Assembly: GCF_000525875.1 (NCBI RefSeq)
Contig: NZ_AODF01000006.1
Span: 1 to 64,000 of the forward strand
DNA length: 64,000 bases
Source of the DNA: Listeria floridensis FSL S10-1187
Lineage (GTDB): Bacteria > Bacillota > Bacilli > Lactobacillales > Listeriaceae
Direction of reading: 5' to 3'
Position numbers and translations under genes: made by a program. Shown piece by piece: positions 41,780-53,267 of the stretch (positions are counted from its first letter, which is position 1; every line of letters begins with the position of its first letter). The notes below the pieces were generated by a model. It was not told where the DNA came from. It did no database searches and saw only the letters and a list, made by a program, of their open reading frames with translations.

Positions 41780-43092
41780 TTCTTCACCTCGTTCAGTTCT
41801 TTTTTATGCTCTTGTTGTTTAAGCTGATGGTTGCCGGAAAGATCAAAAATAGCTTTAAAAGTTTCGATCTGGTCATGACTATTCGGTTTTCCTGTCATTT
41901 CTTTCACTTCTAATATCGGCTGTTTTAACATTTGGTTGATAATGCTCTTCATATGCTTCCCGATCATCGTATATTCGCGTTCTGTAAGACCTGGGAGTTT
42001 ATTTTCAAGACTTTGCATGGTCGTTTCTTGAATAGTTAAAGCTTGCTCGCGTAGCTCGCGAATCAGTGGTACCACGCCAAGTTGACGTTCCCATTCGAAA
42101 AAAAGATCAGCCTCTGCAGCAATTGCCCTCTTTGTTTCCTCCACAATTTGCCGACGTTCTTCCGTATTTGCAGAAATAACCCCTTCAAGATCGTCTAAAT
42201 CATACAGATAGACACCTTGTAATTGATTGATTTTCGGATCAACGTTCCTCGGTAAAGCAATGTCGATAATAAGAAGAGGGGAATTGCGCTTGCTGCAAAT
42301 TGGTTCGATGTCTGCTTCGCATAGTAAATAGTTTTCTGCAGATGTAGAAACGAGCACAATATCCGCATGAAGAAGTTCCATGTGCATATCTTCAAAACGA
42401 CCTACCCGCGCTGTAAATTGATTAGCAAGAAGCTCTGCTTTTTCAGTCGTTCGGTTGATCAACACTAGCTCACGAACGCCGCTTCCAGCCAGATTTTGCA
42501 TCGCTAGTTCACTCATTTTCCCAGCCCCGATAAGCAGTACCGTTTTGTCGTTAAGTTCTGTATAGATATTTTTTGCGATTTCAACAGCTGCGTAACTAAC
42601 CGAAACAGCATTTTCATTGATTTTTGTTTGATGGTGCATATTTTTCGCGAAATGAACCGCTTCGCGAAATAGTTGGTTTAATATTGTTCCCGTTGTCCCA
42701 GCTTCCTGCGCCACAGCAAAAGCATGTTTTACCTGACCAAGGATTTGTGTCTCACCAAGGACAAGCGAATCGAGCCCGCACGCCACTTCATAAAGATGCT
42801 TTACCGCCGCCTCTTCTTCATGGAAAAATAAATACGAAGAAGCCTCCTCAAGACCGATGTTAAACCAGTCTGCAAGGAAACGTTTCAGATAATATTTCCC
42901 TGTATGAATTTGATCGACAACTGCTGTGATCTCTGTTCGATTACAAGTTGACAGAATTACGTTTTCTAGAATACTTTTCTCCTGCTGCAATGTTTGATGC
43001 GCTTTTTCCTCTTCCGTTTCAGAAAAGCTGAATTTTTCGCGAACCTCAATCGGTGCTGTTTTATGATTCAGCCCAACAGAAAGTATATACAT
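41776..43092 (-). CDS. hemA: glutamyl-tRNA reductase
   Basis: 438 residues. Catalytic cysteine in ILSTCNRTEITAVV near residue 48; NADPH loop LLIGAGKMSELAM near 180; C-terminal dimerisation helix. First committed step of C5-pathway tetrapyrrole synthesis. ATG 43092 (behind AGGGGGAC) preferred over TTG 43098. First gene of the hem operon. Confidence 0.96.
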   Translation of the reverse strand: MYILSVGLNHKTAPIEVREKFSFSETEEEKAHQTLQQEKSILENVILSTCNRTEITAVVDQIHTGKYYLKRFLADWFNIGLEEASSYLFFHEEEAAVKHLYEVACGLDSLVLGETQILGQVKHAFAVAQEAGTTGTILNQLFREAVHFAKNMHHQTKINENAVSVSYAAVEIAKNIYTELNDKTVLLIGAGKMSELAMQNLAGSGVRELVLINRTTEKAELLANQFTARVGRFEDMHMELLHADIVLVSTSAENYLLCEADIEPICSKRNSPLLIIDIALPRNVDPKINQLQGVYLYDLDDLEGVISANTEERRQIVEETKRAIAAEADLFFEWERQLGVVPLIRELREQALTIQETTMQSLENKLPGLTEREYTMIGKHMKSIINQMLKQPILEVKEMTGKPNSHDQIETFKAIFDLSGNHQLKQQEHKKELNEVKK

Positions 43093-43122
43093 CCGCAAGT
43101 CCCCCTAAAGTGTGTTACACCC

Positions 43123-43152
43123 ATTTTAGCACTTCTCACTACGTTTATTCAA
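43123..43152 (-). promoter_or_regulatory. probable hemA operon promoter
   Basis: TTGAAT (43147-43152), 18-base spacer, TAAAAT (43123-43128) on the minus strand. Confidence 0.6.
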
Positions 43153-43186
43153 TCACACAGTTTGTGAAATTGAAGCTTTAGGTTAC

Positions 43187-43213
43187 AAAAAAAAGAGCTG
43201 CCAGAGACAGCCC
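43187..43213 (-). terminator. terminator of engB
   Basis: Short 6-bp stem (43195-43200 with 43208-43213, one G-T) followed on the minus strand by eight T. Confidence 0.65.
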
Positions 43214-43216
43214 TAA

Positions 43217-43804
43217 TTATTCCCCTAATTTTGCTTCTAAAAAACTCCATGCTTCTTCTTTGCCCATTCCAGTTTCTGATGAAAACATTACAAAATCATC
43301 TTCTGGATCAAAATCAAGCGTTTCCTTCACAACTTTCGCATTTTTATGCCATTTGCTACGCGGGATTTTGTCCGCTTTAGTCGCCACTACAACGACGGGA
43401 ATTTGATAGTATTTCAAAAACTCATACATCATCACATCATCCGCAGTCGGTTTATGACGCAAATCAATGATCTGAACTACCGCTCGCAACTGTTCACGCG
43501 ACGTGATATAAGTTTCAATCATTTCGCCCCATTTTTCACGTTCTTTTTTCGATACTTTCGCAAAACCGTAACCCGGCACATCAACAAAATAAAGCATTTC
43601 TTCAATCTTATAAAAATTGAGTGTTTGTGTTTTCCCTGGCTTTTGCGAAATTCGCGCCATACTTTTGCGGCCGATCATTTTATTAATAAAAGAAGATTTC
43701 CCGACATTTGAACGTCCAGCAAGCGCAAATTCCGGCAAGTCGCCTTCCGGATACTGTTCTTGCCATACCGCACTAATGACCAGTTCAACATTGTGTACCT
43801 GCAT
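43217..43804 (-). CDS. engB: ribosome biogenesis GTPase EngB (YsxC/YihA)
   Basis: 195 residues. G1 [12 protein letters not shown] near residue 30, G2/G3 [20 protein letters not shown] and GYGFA, G4 VATKADKI, G5 FSSETGMG. Assists 50S assembly. Start ATG 43804 behind AAAGGATGGG. Confidence 0.96.
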   Translation of the reverse strand: MQVHNVELVISAVWQEQYPEGDLPEFALAGRSNVGKSSFINKMIGRKSMARISQKPGKTQTLNFYKIEEMLYFVDVPGYGFAKVSKKEREKWGEMIETYITSREQLRAVVQIIDLRHKPTADDVMMYEFLKYYQIPVVVVATKADKIPRSKWHKNAKVVKETLDFDPEDDFVMFSSETGMGKEEAWSFLEAKLGE

Positions 43805-43848
43805 AAATTTCAGCCCATCCTTTTCTTAATCTCGTTCTAGTATAACGG

Positions 43849-43888
43849 AAAAACGCTTTTCCCACAACAACGAGCAGGAAAAGCGTTT
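43849..43888 (-). terminator. terminator of thrS
   Basis: A perfect 12-bp stem (43851-43862 with 43877-43888), 14-base loop, five T on the minus strand. Confidence 0.9.
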
Positions 43889-43896
43889 CAAAAAAT

Positions 43897-45819
43897 CTAG
43901 TATTTATTTACTTCTTGCGATACCATTTCGATAAATTTCTCGATTGGCATATTTTCCGAATCTTGCGAGCCGTAACGTCGCACATTCACTTCGCCACTTT
44001 CCGCTTCTTGATCTCCTAACACAAGAGCATAAGGGATTTTTTGCGTTTGCGCTTCGCGAATCTTATAGCCGAGCTTTTCATTGCGATCATCGACTTCAAC
44101 ACGGAATTTAGCACGTTGTAACTTAGCTTGCACTTCCTTTGCATACTCGAGATGAGCGTCAGCATTAACCGGAATAATTTCCATCTGAACAGGAGCAAGC
44201 CAAGTAGGGAAAGCACCTTTATACTCTTCAATCAAATAAGCTACAAAACGTTCCATAGTCGAAACAACCCCGCGGTGAATAACGACCGGACGATGTTTTT
44301 CCCCATCTTCGCCGATATATGTTAAGTCAAAACGTTCAGGTAGCAAGAAGTCAAGTTGAACTGTTGAAAGCGTTTCTTCTTTGCCAATGGCAGTTTTCAC
44401 TTGCACATCAAGCTTAGGACCATAGAATGCTGCTTCGCCTTCCGCTTCGAAGTAATCCATACCCATTTCATCCATAGCTTCTTTCAGCATTGTTTGAGCT
44501 TTTTCCCACATAGCATCATCATCAAAATACTTTTCAGTGTTTTCAGGATCGCGGTAGCTAAGACGGAAATTATAATCCGTGATATTGAAATCTTTATATA
44601 CCTCAAGCACAAGTTCAAGCACACGTTTGAATTCATCTTTAATTTGATCTGGACGAACAAATACATGCGCATCATTAAGTGTCATTCCACGAACCCGTTG
44701 AAGACCAGAAAGTGCTCCACTCATTTCATAACGGTGCATAAGACCAAGCTCTGCAATCCGAATCGGAAGTTCGCGGTAACTGTGAATGTCGTTCTTATAA
44801 ATCATCATGTGATGCGGGCAGTTCATTGGACGAAGAACTAATTCTTCATTATCCATCTTCATCGTCGGGAACATATCGTCTTGATAGTGATCCCAGTGAC
44901 CGCTTGTTTTATAAAGCTCAACATTGGCCATTACCGGCGTATAAACATGGTTATATCCTAAACTTTCTTCCTTATCCACAATGTAGCGTTCAATTACGCG
45001 ACGAATCGTAGCACCTTTTGGTAGCCAAAGCGGTAAACCTTGCCCAACCTCAGCTGAGTTTGCAAACAAATCAAGTTCCTTACCAAGTTTGCGGTGATCA
45101 CGCTCGCGAGCTTCCTCTTGCATCTTGAGAAATTCTTCCAAATCTTCTTTCGAGAAGAACGCAGTACCATAAATCCGCTGTAGCATCTTGTTGTTGCTAT
45201 CGCCGCGCCAGTAAGCGCCTGCCACACTTAGGAGCTTGAACACTTGAATTTTCCCTGTCGAAGGAACATGAATCCCACGACAAAGATCGAAAAATTCACC
45301 TTGCGTATAGATCGTTACGTCTTCATCTGCTGGAATCGCTTCGATCAGCTCCAATTTATACGGATCGCCAATCTCTTTAAACCGCTTAATGGCTTCCTCG
45401 CGCGAAACAACTTCACGTGAAATCGGCAAGTTTTCCTTCACAATTTTATTCATTTCTTTTTCAATTTCTGGGAAAGACTCTTCACTGATCACGCTATCCG
45501 AATCAATGTCATAGTAGAAACCTGTATCAATGGCAGGACCAACCCCGAATTTCGCATCCGGATATAAGCGTTTTACCGCTTGAGCAAGCAAATGTGCTGA
45601 ACTATGGCGTAAAATCCCAAGCGCATCCGGATGATCAGGTGTTACGATTTCAATTGCTCCATCTTCTTCAATTGGTGTAACAAGGTCAATCAGCTCCCCG
45701 TTAATTTTCCCCGCCAGTGCTTTTTTCTTCAAACTAGGGCTGATTGATTCTGCGATATCCGCTGTTGATACGCCGTTTTCAAATTCTTTTACGGCTCCAT
45801 CTGGAAATGAAATTTTCAT
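43897..45819 (-). CDS. thrS: threonyl-tRNA synthetase
   Basis: 640 residues. N-terminal TGS domain ([16 protein letters not shown]), then the editing-type domain with [17 protein letters not shown] (HxxxH). The class II core follows: MLRP-like [28 protein letters not shown] (motif 2), [18 protein letters not shown] (motif 3). Anticodon domain at the C-terminus. I start at ATG 45819, behind AAAGGAGAG; the upstream open frame runs through the T-box. Confidence 0.97.
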   Translation of the reverse strand: MKISFPDGAVKEFENGVSTADIAESISPSLKKKALAGKINGELIDLVTPIEEDGAIEIVTPDHPDALGILRHSSAHLLAQAVKRLYPDAKFGVGPAIDTGFYYDIDSDSVISEESFPEIEKEMNKIVKENLPISREVVSREEAIKRFKEIGDPYKLELIEAIPADEDVTIYTQGEFFDLCRGIHVPSTGKIQVFKLLSVAGAYWRGDSNNKMLQRIYGTAFFSKEDLEEFLKMQEEARERDHRKLGKELDLFANSAEVGQGLPLWLPKGATIRRVIERYIVDKEESLGYNHVYTPVMANVELYKTSGHWDHYQDDMFPTMKMDNEELVLRPMNCPHHMMIYKNDIHSYRELPIRIAELGLMHRYEMSGALSGLQRVRGMTLNDAHVFVRPDQIKDEFKRVLELVLEVYKDFNITDYNFRLSYRDPENTEKYFDDDAMWEKAQTMLKEAMDEMGMDYFEAEGEAAFYGPKLDVQVKTAIGKEETLSTVQLDFLLPERFDLTYIGEDGEKHRPVVIHRGVVSTMERFVAYLIEEYKGAFPTWLAPVQMEIIPVNADAHLEYAKEVQAKLQRAKFRVEVDDRNEKLGYKIREAQTQKIPYALVLGDQEAESGEVNVRRYGSQDSENMPIEKFIEMVSQEVNKY

Positions 45820-45875
45820 GTTATTCTCTCCTTTGAAATTTTTAGTTGCTGGTAAAAACAAATTCCTTTGAACAA

Positions 45876-46137
45876 ATAAAAAACTCGTCCCTAAAAACAA
45901 GGGACGAGTTATACTCGTGGTTCCACCCAAGATTTGAAACAAACGAAAAACGTTCATTTCCTCTTGCCGCTGATAACGAGAGCGACTCGTCTACCATTAC
46001 TCACGCAAGTAGCGCTTTCCAAATAGAAGTTCAAAGGGGGTCCGTTCTTCAATTCCTGTTTGGAGGTTCTCAGCTTCCCCTCCTTCTCTGAAACAGTCCA
46101 TCAAGACGGTTGTCCTTATCAGTACTTTTGAGCTATT
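45876..46137 (-). ncRNA. T-box riboswitch controlling thrS
   Basis: On the minus strand the T-box GGGTGGAACCACGAG (45914-45928) is followed by a 10-bp terminator stem (45901-45910 with 45882-45891) and a T run. An AAAAGTACTGATAAGGAC segment at the 5' end carries the AGTA S-turn. The upstream G/C-rich arms form stems I-III; an ACC (Thr) triplet near 46034-46044 could be the specifier, but I did not fold it. Confidence 0.93.
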
Positions 46138-46143
46138 AATTTA

Positions 46144-46173
46144 AGTATACGCACAAAAAAAACATTTTGGCAA
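46144..46173 (-). promoter_or_regulatory. thrS promoter
   Basis: TTGCCA (46168-46173), 18-base spacer, TATACT (46144-46149) on the minus strand. Confidence 0.7.
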
Positions 46174-46188
46174 GCCCTTTCATGTTTT

Positions 46189-47113
46189 TTATTTACGTCT
46201 ATTTTTCCCTTCAAGCGGCACTTCTTTTGATAAAAAGCGAATCCGTTCCATAATTCGGCGTGCTTTAAGTTGCTCTTCCATCCCATTTTGCGTAAACGTA
46301 AGGTGAGCTTCCAGTTGTTTCATGTTGTAATTAGAAGAAAAGAATGTCGGCAGTTCTTCTTGCATCCGGAATTGTAAAATCGCACCGAGTACTTCATCAC
46401 GCGTCCAAGCCGTCATCGCTTCTGCACCAATATCATCGAGCATTAAAATTTCCGTTTCCTTAGCAAACTCAATTTTTTTCACTTACCGTATTATCAGAAA
46501 TCGATTGTTTAATCTCTCGCATAAATTCCGGCAAATAAACAAGCGTCGATGAAACACCGCGAAGAGCGAGTTCTCTAGCAAGCGCGCCAAGCAAATAGGA
46601 TTTTCCCGTACCAAAACTGCCGTGAATAAAAAGTCCTTTCACTGGTTCACCCGCTTGATTTGGATAATGCTCAAGGAAATTAAATGCTTCAACGAGCGCT
46701 CGTTGCCGGTCTTCCTCATCCGTATAAAAATGATCAAGTGATGCTTCGAGAATTTGTTTCGGCATATAAAGCGAGCGAATTCGCCGCTCCACATTCCGTC
46801 TTTTATCTGCCTCGATTTTTTCTGGAGTCGGATAATACGTTACTGTAATAAACTCGCCATCAAGCACCAATTTCGGAGCATAGCCCGGCATGAGTGTTTC
46901 TTCTTTCGCTTGAAATTTCTCATCTTGAGTCATGAATTCATATAAATTTGAAATATTTTGGTTGATCAGTTGATCCGTCACATCTGCTCTGTGTTCCGCC
47001 AAAAACTTCCGAATCGGTTCATAATTCAGCACTTTTTCTTTCAACTCACCATATTCCTTCTCAAAATCACGGCCGCTGAACAGCTGACCAAGCGTTCGTT
47101 CGATTTTATCCAT
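46189..47113 (-). CDS. dnaI: primosomal protein DnaI (helicase loader), frameshifted
   Basis: About 307 residues. The first frame has the N-terminal DnaI domain (RTLGQLFSGRDFEKEYGELK) and Walker A GSFGTGKSYLLGALAREL. It breaks in the T7 run at 46473-46479; with six it reads SDNTVSEKIEFAKETEIL, followed by Walker B MLDDIGAEAMTAW and the sensor region FFSSNYNMKQLE. It loads DnaC helicase together with DnaB and DnaD. Located ten bases after dnaB. Confidence 0.93.
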
Positions 47114-47123
47114 CCCGTTTCAC

Positions 47124-48500
47124 CTACCTCTTCAATTGTCGTTTAATGCGCTCCACTTGCTCCTCGAGCGTTTCCTTTTCACGTTCGGAAAGCTCGCTTT
47201 CCGCAGGCTCCGTCTCCTCTTTATCAAACCAATCAGGCAAAACCTCCGTACGTTGTTTTCTCGAAAACGGGGCTTTGTTCGACCTTTTAAGCTCCGGTTC
47301 CTCTTGCAATCTTTTGTACTTTTCATGTTCCGCAAGTGCAAGTTCCATAGCTTCCTTAGCTGTTTTTACCCGCTTTCGCTTCCAGTGAGCAGCAATCGTC
47401 ATCATATAATTTCTTGAAATTTTACCATCTAGCCGAAGTAAGACATATTCGATCAAAACATTCATCACTGGTTGTGGCAAGTTCTGCTTTGTCATTACAT
47501 CTTCAATCACCTTAAGATCCGTTTCCGCCGGTTCTGCCCCGTCTGCAATGTCAACAAGCAGTTGAAACGGTGTTACACTTTCAAGATACAATTGAAGAGC
47601 ATCCTCATCATTCAGCTGCACTTGCTCTTCCTGATTGACGAGTGCTTGCTCCGGTTTACGCATAACAAGCTTTGGTAAATCTTGATGTTCAATCTGATAA
47701 CTTTCCCGAATAATTTTCCGCAACTGCTCAGGTACAATATTTCCTTTCGCATCAAGAGCACGGTACAAAAAAAGAAGGCATCTCAGCTTCATCAATTTGA
47801 TAAATCGCATGCATCTTCAAAATTGTATCTGCAACTTCCTCTGTAATTTGATTTCTGCTTAACATGTTTGGTGAAAGCAGATTATAAAAATAAGTCCAAT
47901 CAAAATCAATCGCATCGAGCTTAATTGGCGCTTGGGGTTTCGGCTCAACATATTCGGACTGCTCCTCTATACGAGGCGTTTCCATACCTCCACGAAAAGG
48001 CGCAAAAACATCCTGAAATGAGCGTGTAAGCTCACTATACCCGGTACTGTCAAACGAATTATCTGAAAACATCTGCTGTAGCAACTGGTATCTGCGGTTT
48101 CCTACCTGACTAAACAAATAAATGTTCAGTAGCCCGTCTTGAAAAAACTGTTTTGGATTAAGCGGGGCAAGCAATTGATAAACAAAATACTGCGCATCAC
48201 TTCCGCTTTTTTGGAACGTTCGCAAAAGCCACCAACCCTTCAAGTTTCAAACGAGCTTCAAAAAAAAGCTTTCAGAGACAACCCAAGCGCACTTAAAAGC
48301 TGCGAATGCGGTTTTTCCTTGCTCCAAAGCCGTGTTTCTTCAATTTCTTCAAGCAAAGACAAATAAAGAGAAAGAGATGCTGCGCCCATAAGCGGTTGGT
48401 ACAGCTTTGTGATCACCTTGCGGTCAAATTCAGTTATCACGCCGTCTGCCTTCACAAGATAGCCGTCAACCGGTCTTAATTCCATCCAAAATTCTGTCAA
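47124..48500 (-). CDS. dnaB: replication initiation/membrane attachment protein DnaB, frame broken at least three times
   Basis: Three frames make one about 458-residue Firmicute DnaB (helicase co-loader, not the helicase). N-terminal part ELRPVDGYLVKADGVITEFD; the first break is the A8 run at 48260-48267. A second one-base change is needed within the next about 30 bases (near 48230-48240) to reach WLLRTFQKSGSDAQYFVYQL. The third is the A7 run at 47767-47773 (EMPSFLYRALDAKGNIV). The C-terminal DnaB_2 domain contains AKEAMELALAEHEKYK. Three lesions in one essential gene indicate poor base calling here. Start TTG 48500, behind AAGGATGAG. Confidence 0.9.
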
Positions 48501-48507
48501 GCCAATC

Positions 48508-48978
48508 TCATCCTTTATTATTTTTCTCCATCAATTCTTTTAATTCATTTACAAACACATTAATATCTTTAAACTGACGATAAACCGAAGCAAAGCGGAC
48601 ATAAGCCACTTCATCAATCTTCGCAAGCTTATCCATTACTTTTTCGCCAATTAAATCAGAAGGGATTTCACTTTCGCCAAGACCTCTTAATTCATGCTCC
48701 ACTTCTGAGACAACTTCCTCTAGCTTTTCCACACTGACAGGGCGTTTTTCGCAAGCCCGAATCAAACCACGACGTACTTTATCACGCGCAAACTCCTCAC
48801 GTGCACCGTCTTTTTTCACAACAATCAACGGACTTTCTTCAATCTTTTCAAACGTCGTAAACCTAAATCCGCAATTCTCACATTCACGCCGCCTTCTGAT
48901 CGAATTTCCATCATCTGCGGGGCGAGAATCAACAACACGAGTACCATTATACTTACAAGATGGACATTTCAAGTTCAT
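48508..48978 (-). CDS. nrdR: transcriptional repressor NrdR
   Basis: 156 residues. N-terminal zinc ribbon [20 protein letters not shown] ... [11 protein letters not shown], then an ATP-cone ([20 protein letters not shown]). It represses ribonucleotide reductase genes when dATP is high by binding NrdR boxes. ATG 48978 overlaps the coaE stop; TTG 48972 is equally possible, better spaced from GGGGGTGA and giving the family's usual MKCPSC start. Positioned before dnaB as in other Firmicutes. Confidence 0.95.
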   Translation of the reverse strand: MNLKCPSCKYNGTRVVDSRPADDGNSIRRRRECENCGFRFTTFEKIEESPLIVVKKDGAREEFARDKVRRGLIRACEKRPVSVEKLEEVVSEVEHELRGLGESEIPSDLIGEKVMDKLAKIDEVAYVRFASVYRQFKDINVFVNELKELMEKNNKG

Positions 48979-49604
48979 TCACCCCCATTATTTCGCTTCA
49001 TTATACCACGACGGCTAAGTTCCTGTAAAAGCTGATCAACTTGCCGTTTCGTTTCTTCTTTTGTCCCGTTGTTATCAATCAAAAAATCCGCCCAAGCTTT
49101 CTTTTTTGAAATCCCAATTTGCGATTGGATACGCGCCAGAGCTTCAGCTTTCGTTAAGTTGTTTCGTGCCATAAGCCTTTCAAGCTCAACCTCTTCAGTC
49201 GTCCAAACCACAAGCACCTCATCAACCATATTTGCAAGTTCACTTTCAAAAAGCAGTGGAATATCAAACACAACCATCATTTCCCCTGCCTCGAAACATT
49301 TTTTGCGTTCGTTTAACATATCTTGCTGTACAAATGGGTGGACTATTCGATTCAATTGTTCCCGTTTATCTTCATTCATAAAAACAATCGAGCCAAGCTT
49401 TGCTCGGTCAAGTTGACCATCTGGAAGCAAAATATCGCTCCCAAAAAAATCTACAATGGACGCGAGTCCGTCCGTGCCCTTTTCAACTGCTCTTCGGGCT
49501 GACACATCCGCATCAATAATTGGAATCCCAGCATCACTAAGCATTTTACTGACCGTTGATTTTCCCGTCGCAATACTTCCTGTAAGCCCAAGTGTAAATC
49601 CCAT
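48975..49604 (-). CDS. coaE: dephospho-CoA kinase
   Basis: 209 residues. P-loop [17 protein letters not shown] at the N-terminus, [12 protein letters not shown] near residue 35, FDIPLLFES near 110. Last step of coenzyme A synthesis. I start at ATG 49604, behind AGGAGCTG, because the family begins there. Overlaps nrdR by four bases and follows mutM by 11 bases. Confidence 0.95.
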   Translation of the reverse strand: MGFTLGLTGSIATGKSTVSKMLSDAGIPIIDADVSARRAVEKGTDGLASIVDFFGSDILLPDGQLDRAKLGSIVFMNEDKREQLNRIVHPFVQQDMLNERKKCFEAGEMMVVFDIPLLFESELANMVDEVLVVWTTEEVELERLMARNNLTKAEALARIQSQIGISKKKAWADFLIDNNGTKEETKRQVDQLLQELSRRGIMKRNNGGE

Positions 49605-49615
49605 TATTTCAGCTC

Positions 49616-50437
49616 CTATTTCTGGCAATGCGGACAAAAATGTGTGCCCCGCCCGTTTAATTTGATTTTCTCTATGACAGTTCCGCAAATTGGACAAGCG
49701 TCCCCGTCATGACCGTAGACCACTAATTTTTCTTGAAACTGCCCAAGCTTTCCTTGCGAATTGACATACGTTCGAATCGTTGAGCCGCCAAGCGCAACCG
49801 CTTCTTCCATAATCGTCATCGTTTCCTCATAAATGCGGCTGACTTCAATTTCTGAAAGCGAATCCGCGGGTCGCATTGGTAAGACCTTAGCGCGGTAACA
49901 AATTTCATCCGCATAAATATTTCCGATTCCAGCCACGTACTTTTGATCAAGCAAAAGTGTTTTAATTGCACGAGATGATTTCATGATTTTCGACCGAAAT
50001 GGTTCAAGTTCAAAACTTCCGGGAAATGGTTCCGGACCCAATTTTGCGATTGATTTAGTTTTCACTTCGCCGTATTTTTCAATCCATTCCATTGTTCCGA
50101 ACTTGCGAACGTCCAAAAAGCGCAACTCTGTATGATCCGTAAAATGAAAGATGACATGCGTATGCTTTGTCACTTCATCCGTTTCATCATTCAATCGAAA
50201 TTTACCTTCCATCCTCAAATGAGCCAAGATCGAACAATCAGTCAAGTCAAAAATCAAGAATTTGCCGCGGCGCCTAACCGCTTCGAATGTTTGACCGACA
50301 AGCGCGAGCCGAAATTCATCCGGATCGGTGTGAACCATCATTTTCGGGACACCAATCGTCACGTGATCAATCTTTTTCCCAATAATTAGTTCGTTCAAAG
50401 TTTTACGTACATTTTCCACTTCTGGTAATTCCGGCAT
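49616..50437 (-). CDS. mutM: formamidopyrimidine-DNA glycosylase
   Basis: 273 residues. Catalytic N-terminus MPELPEVENVRKTL (Pro-1 and Glu-2 after Met removal), H2TH region AGIGNIYADEICYRA near 170, and the C-terminal zinc finger CPICGTVIEKIKLNGRGTHF then CPHC. Removes 8-oxoguanine. 14 bases after polA, as in related genomes. Confidence 0.97.
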   Translation of the reverse strand: MPELPEVENVRKTLNELIIGKKIDHVTIGVPKMMVHTDPDEFRLALVGQTFEAVRRRGKFLIFDLTDCSILAHLRMEGKFRLNDETDEVTKHTHVIFHFTDHTELRFLDVRKFGTMEWIEKYGEVKTKSIAKLGPEPFPGSFELEPFRSKIMKSSRAIKTLLLDQKYVAGIGNIYADEICYRAKVLPMRPADSLSEIEVSRIYEETMTIMEEAVALGGSTIRTYVNSQGKLGQFQEKLVVYGHDGDACPICGTVIEKIKLNGRGTHFCPHCQK

Positions 50438-50451
50438 GTTTTAAAACCCCT

Positions 50452-53087
50452 TTATTTGGCATCATACCAAGTGTCACCGTAAGCAGCGTCCGCTTTAAGC
50501 GGTACATCCAGCTGCACAGCATTTTCCATCACATCCGGTACAATCTTTTCTAATTTTGCAATCTCATCACTAGGTGCTTCGAAAATAAGTTCATCATGCA
50601 CTTGAAGCAGTAAGCGCGCTTCTAGTTTCTCTTGTTTTAGCCGATCGCTCATCAAAATCATTGCTTTTTTAATAATATCAGCCGCACTACCTTGGATCGG
50701 CGTGTTCATAGCTGTCCGCTCTGCAAAACTTCGCACATTAAAGTTGCGGCTTGTAATTTCCGGAATATAACGTCTCCGGTGTAGAATCGTTTCTACATAA
50801 CCAGTTTCCTTCGCTTTTCTGACAATATCGTGCATATATTCTTGAACCGCAGGATAACTTTCAAAGTAACGATCAATAAAGTCCTTTGCCGCTTTTCTAG
50901 TAATTCCGAGATTTTGTGACAAGCCATAATCGCTAATACCGTAAACAATCCCAAAGTTGACTGCTTTCGCTTGACGTCGCATCAATGAATCCACTTGATC
51001 TTCCTCGACGTGAAACACATCCATCGCCGTTTTCGTATGAATGTCATAATCGTGCTTAAACGCATAGATCAAGTTTTCATCTTGCGAAATATGTGCCAAG
51101 ACACGCAGTTCAACTTGCGAATAATCGGCTGAAAACATTTTCCAGCCCGGCTCACTTGGGACAAAGGCCTGCCTAATTTTGCGGCCCTCTTCGAGGCGGA
51201 TCGGAATGTTTTGCAAATTTGGATCCACAGAACTTAGCCGCCCCGTTTGCGCAAGCGTCTGATTAAAGCGCGTGTGAACCTTGTGCGTATCCTTATCCGT
51301 CACCTTAAGCAAGCCTTCGATATACGTTGACTGCAATTTCCCAAGCTGTCGATACGTCAAAATTTCTTCAATAATTGGATGCGAACCGGATAATGCCTCA
51401 AGCACATCCGCCGCAGTAGAATATCCAGTTTTTGTTTTCTTGATCACAGGAAGCCCTAACTTCTCAAAAAGCACAACCCCGAGCTGCTTTGGCGAATTAA
51501 TATTAAATTCATAGCCAGCAAGCCCATGAATGGATTTCTCAAGCGTATCAATTCGCTCTGCCAGCTCTGATTTCATTTCAAGAAGCCGATCCGTATCCAC
51601 ACGAACCCCGAGAATTTCCATCTTCGCAAGTACAAACGAAAGTGGCAATTCAAGTTCCGTCATTAGCTCCATCTGTTCATTATCTTCGAGATCCCGTGCT
51701 AATGGTTTAACAAGCTCATCCGTTGCAACAACTTTATGAACCAAATGATTCGCAACAACATCTTCATCTGGGACAGCATATTTCGCTCCTTTACCGTAAA
51801 TCGCTTCATCTGTTTCCACATTCTCATAATCATGCAAACTCGCTACACTTGCAAAATCATCAATCGTCTCCGAAGGATTAAGCAAATAAGAAGCGAGCAT
51901 AATGTCAAACGAAATACCACTGATTTCGATCTCCATCCGGTGAAGTGCTACAGTCACTTTTTTCGCATCATAAACAAACTTCTCATTTTTATCCGTTTCC
52001 GCCCATTTTTTAAACGCAGCACTGTTTTCAGCAGTTTTCTTTGAAAAGTAAAAAGTGCCGGCATCTGAATGAAGAGCAAAGCCGATAAACGGCGCCGTAT
52101 GATAATTATCGTTTTCAAGTTCAACATATAATGCCGTTTTCGATCCGAAGTGCTTTTCCGTTAACTCCGTTACGATTTCATAATCGATTTCGACAACTTG
52201 CTTTTCGGTCATTTCATCCGATTCGCTACTGATATTTTTCAAAATCGATTTGAAATCCATTTCCTTCAAAAACGGAACTACTTTTTCTGGGTTATAGCCC
52301 GTATAAGCCGTATCTTTAAGACTCACTTCAATTGGCGAATCTGTGTTAATTGTAGCCAGTTCCTTGCTTAGAAGAGCCAAATCTTTATTTTCCATCACTT
52401 TTTCCTGCAGCTTCTTACCTGAAATTTCATCCGCGTGCTCAAGCACACTTTCAACCGTTCCTCCGTATTGATGCAGTAATTTAAGCGCTGTTTTCTCACC
52501 CACACCCGGAATACCAGGAATATTATCCGAAGAATCTCCCATTAATCCCTTCATATCTATAATTTGCTCAGGAGAAAGATCAAATTTTTCACGTAAAGTT
52601 TCAGGCGTGTTTTTCTCCATATCTGTGATGCCTTTTTTCGTAATGTAAACCGTCACATCATCACTTGCAAGTTGAGTCAAATCGCGGTCTCCTGTGATAA
52701 TCACCGTTTTGAGTTTTTTCTTTTTTCTGCTTGCTTCGCAAGCGTTCCGATTATATCATCCGCCTCATAATCTTTAAGTTCATAACGCGGAATGTCATAA
52801 GCATCAAGCAGTTCGCGAATGAACGGAAATTGTTCGCTAAGTTCACTTGGCGTCTTCTGCCTTCCGCCTTTATAGGCTTTAAAAGTTTGATGGCGAAAAG
52901 TTGTTTTTCCTGCATCAAAAGCAACAAGCACATGATCTGGCTTTTCATTTTCGAGCACATTGCTGAGCATCATTGCAAATCCATATACCGCATTCGTGTA
53001 TACCCCTTTATCATTTGTCAAAAGCGGGAGCGCATAAAAAGCGCGGTTCGCAATACTGTTTCCATCGATCAAAATTAATTTACTCAC
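50452..53087 (-). CDS. polA: DNA polymerase I, frameshifted
   Basis: About 878 residues. GTG 53087 behind GAGGAGG starts the 5'-3' exonuclease domain (SKLILIDGNSIANRAFYALP). The frame breaks near 52714-52726; adding one T to the T6 run at 52714-52719 gives KRKKLKTVIITGDRDLTQLA. The 3'-5' exonuclease-like domain lacks the usual catalytic acidic residues, as in Bacillus enzymes. Polymerase motifs: FSADYSQVELRVLAHIS (A), RRQAKAVNFGIVYGIS (B/O-helix), LLQVHDELIFEAP (C). Acts in Okazaki fragment processing and repair. Confidence 0.96.
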
Positions 53088-53175
53088 AGGAAAAATCCTC
53101 CTCATTCTCAATATTACACTTGTTTACATTTTACCATAATCCGCATGTACATTGACAGTTTCAGCTATAAGCAAC

Positions 53176-53209
53176 AAAAAAAAGAGCACAGCGAAAAAAC
53201 TGCGCTCTT
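53176..53209 (-). terminator. terminator after icd
   Basis: 10-bp stem (53182-53191 with 53200-53209, one G-T), 8-base loop, eight T on the minus strand. It ends the citrate-branch transcript before polA. Confidence 0.9.
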
Positions 53210-53267
53210 ACAAATACGAACATTAAATAAATAAAAACAAATTACAACCCAGAAAAGCTTTACTTTA

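Noticed and set aside
44401-44841. 146-codon plus-strand frame
   Set aside because: Antisense to the conserved core of thrS; no start signal.
45820-45957. 46-residue N-terminal extension of ThrS
   Set aside because: It is translated from the T-box leader; ATG 45819 has the ribosome site and matches the family N-terminus.
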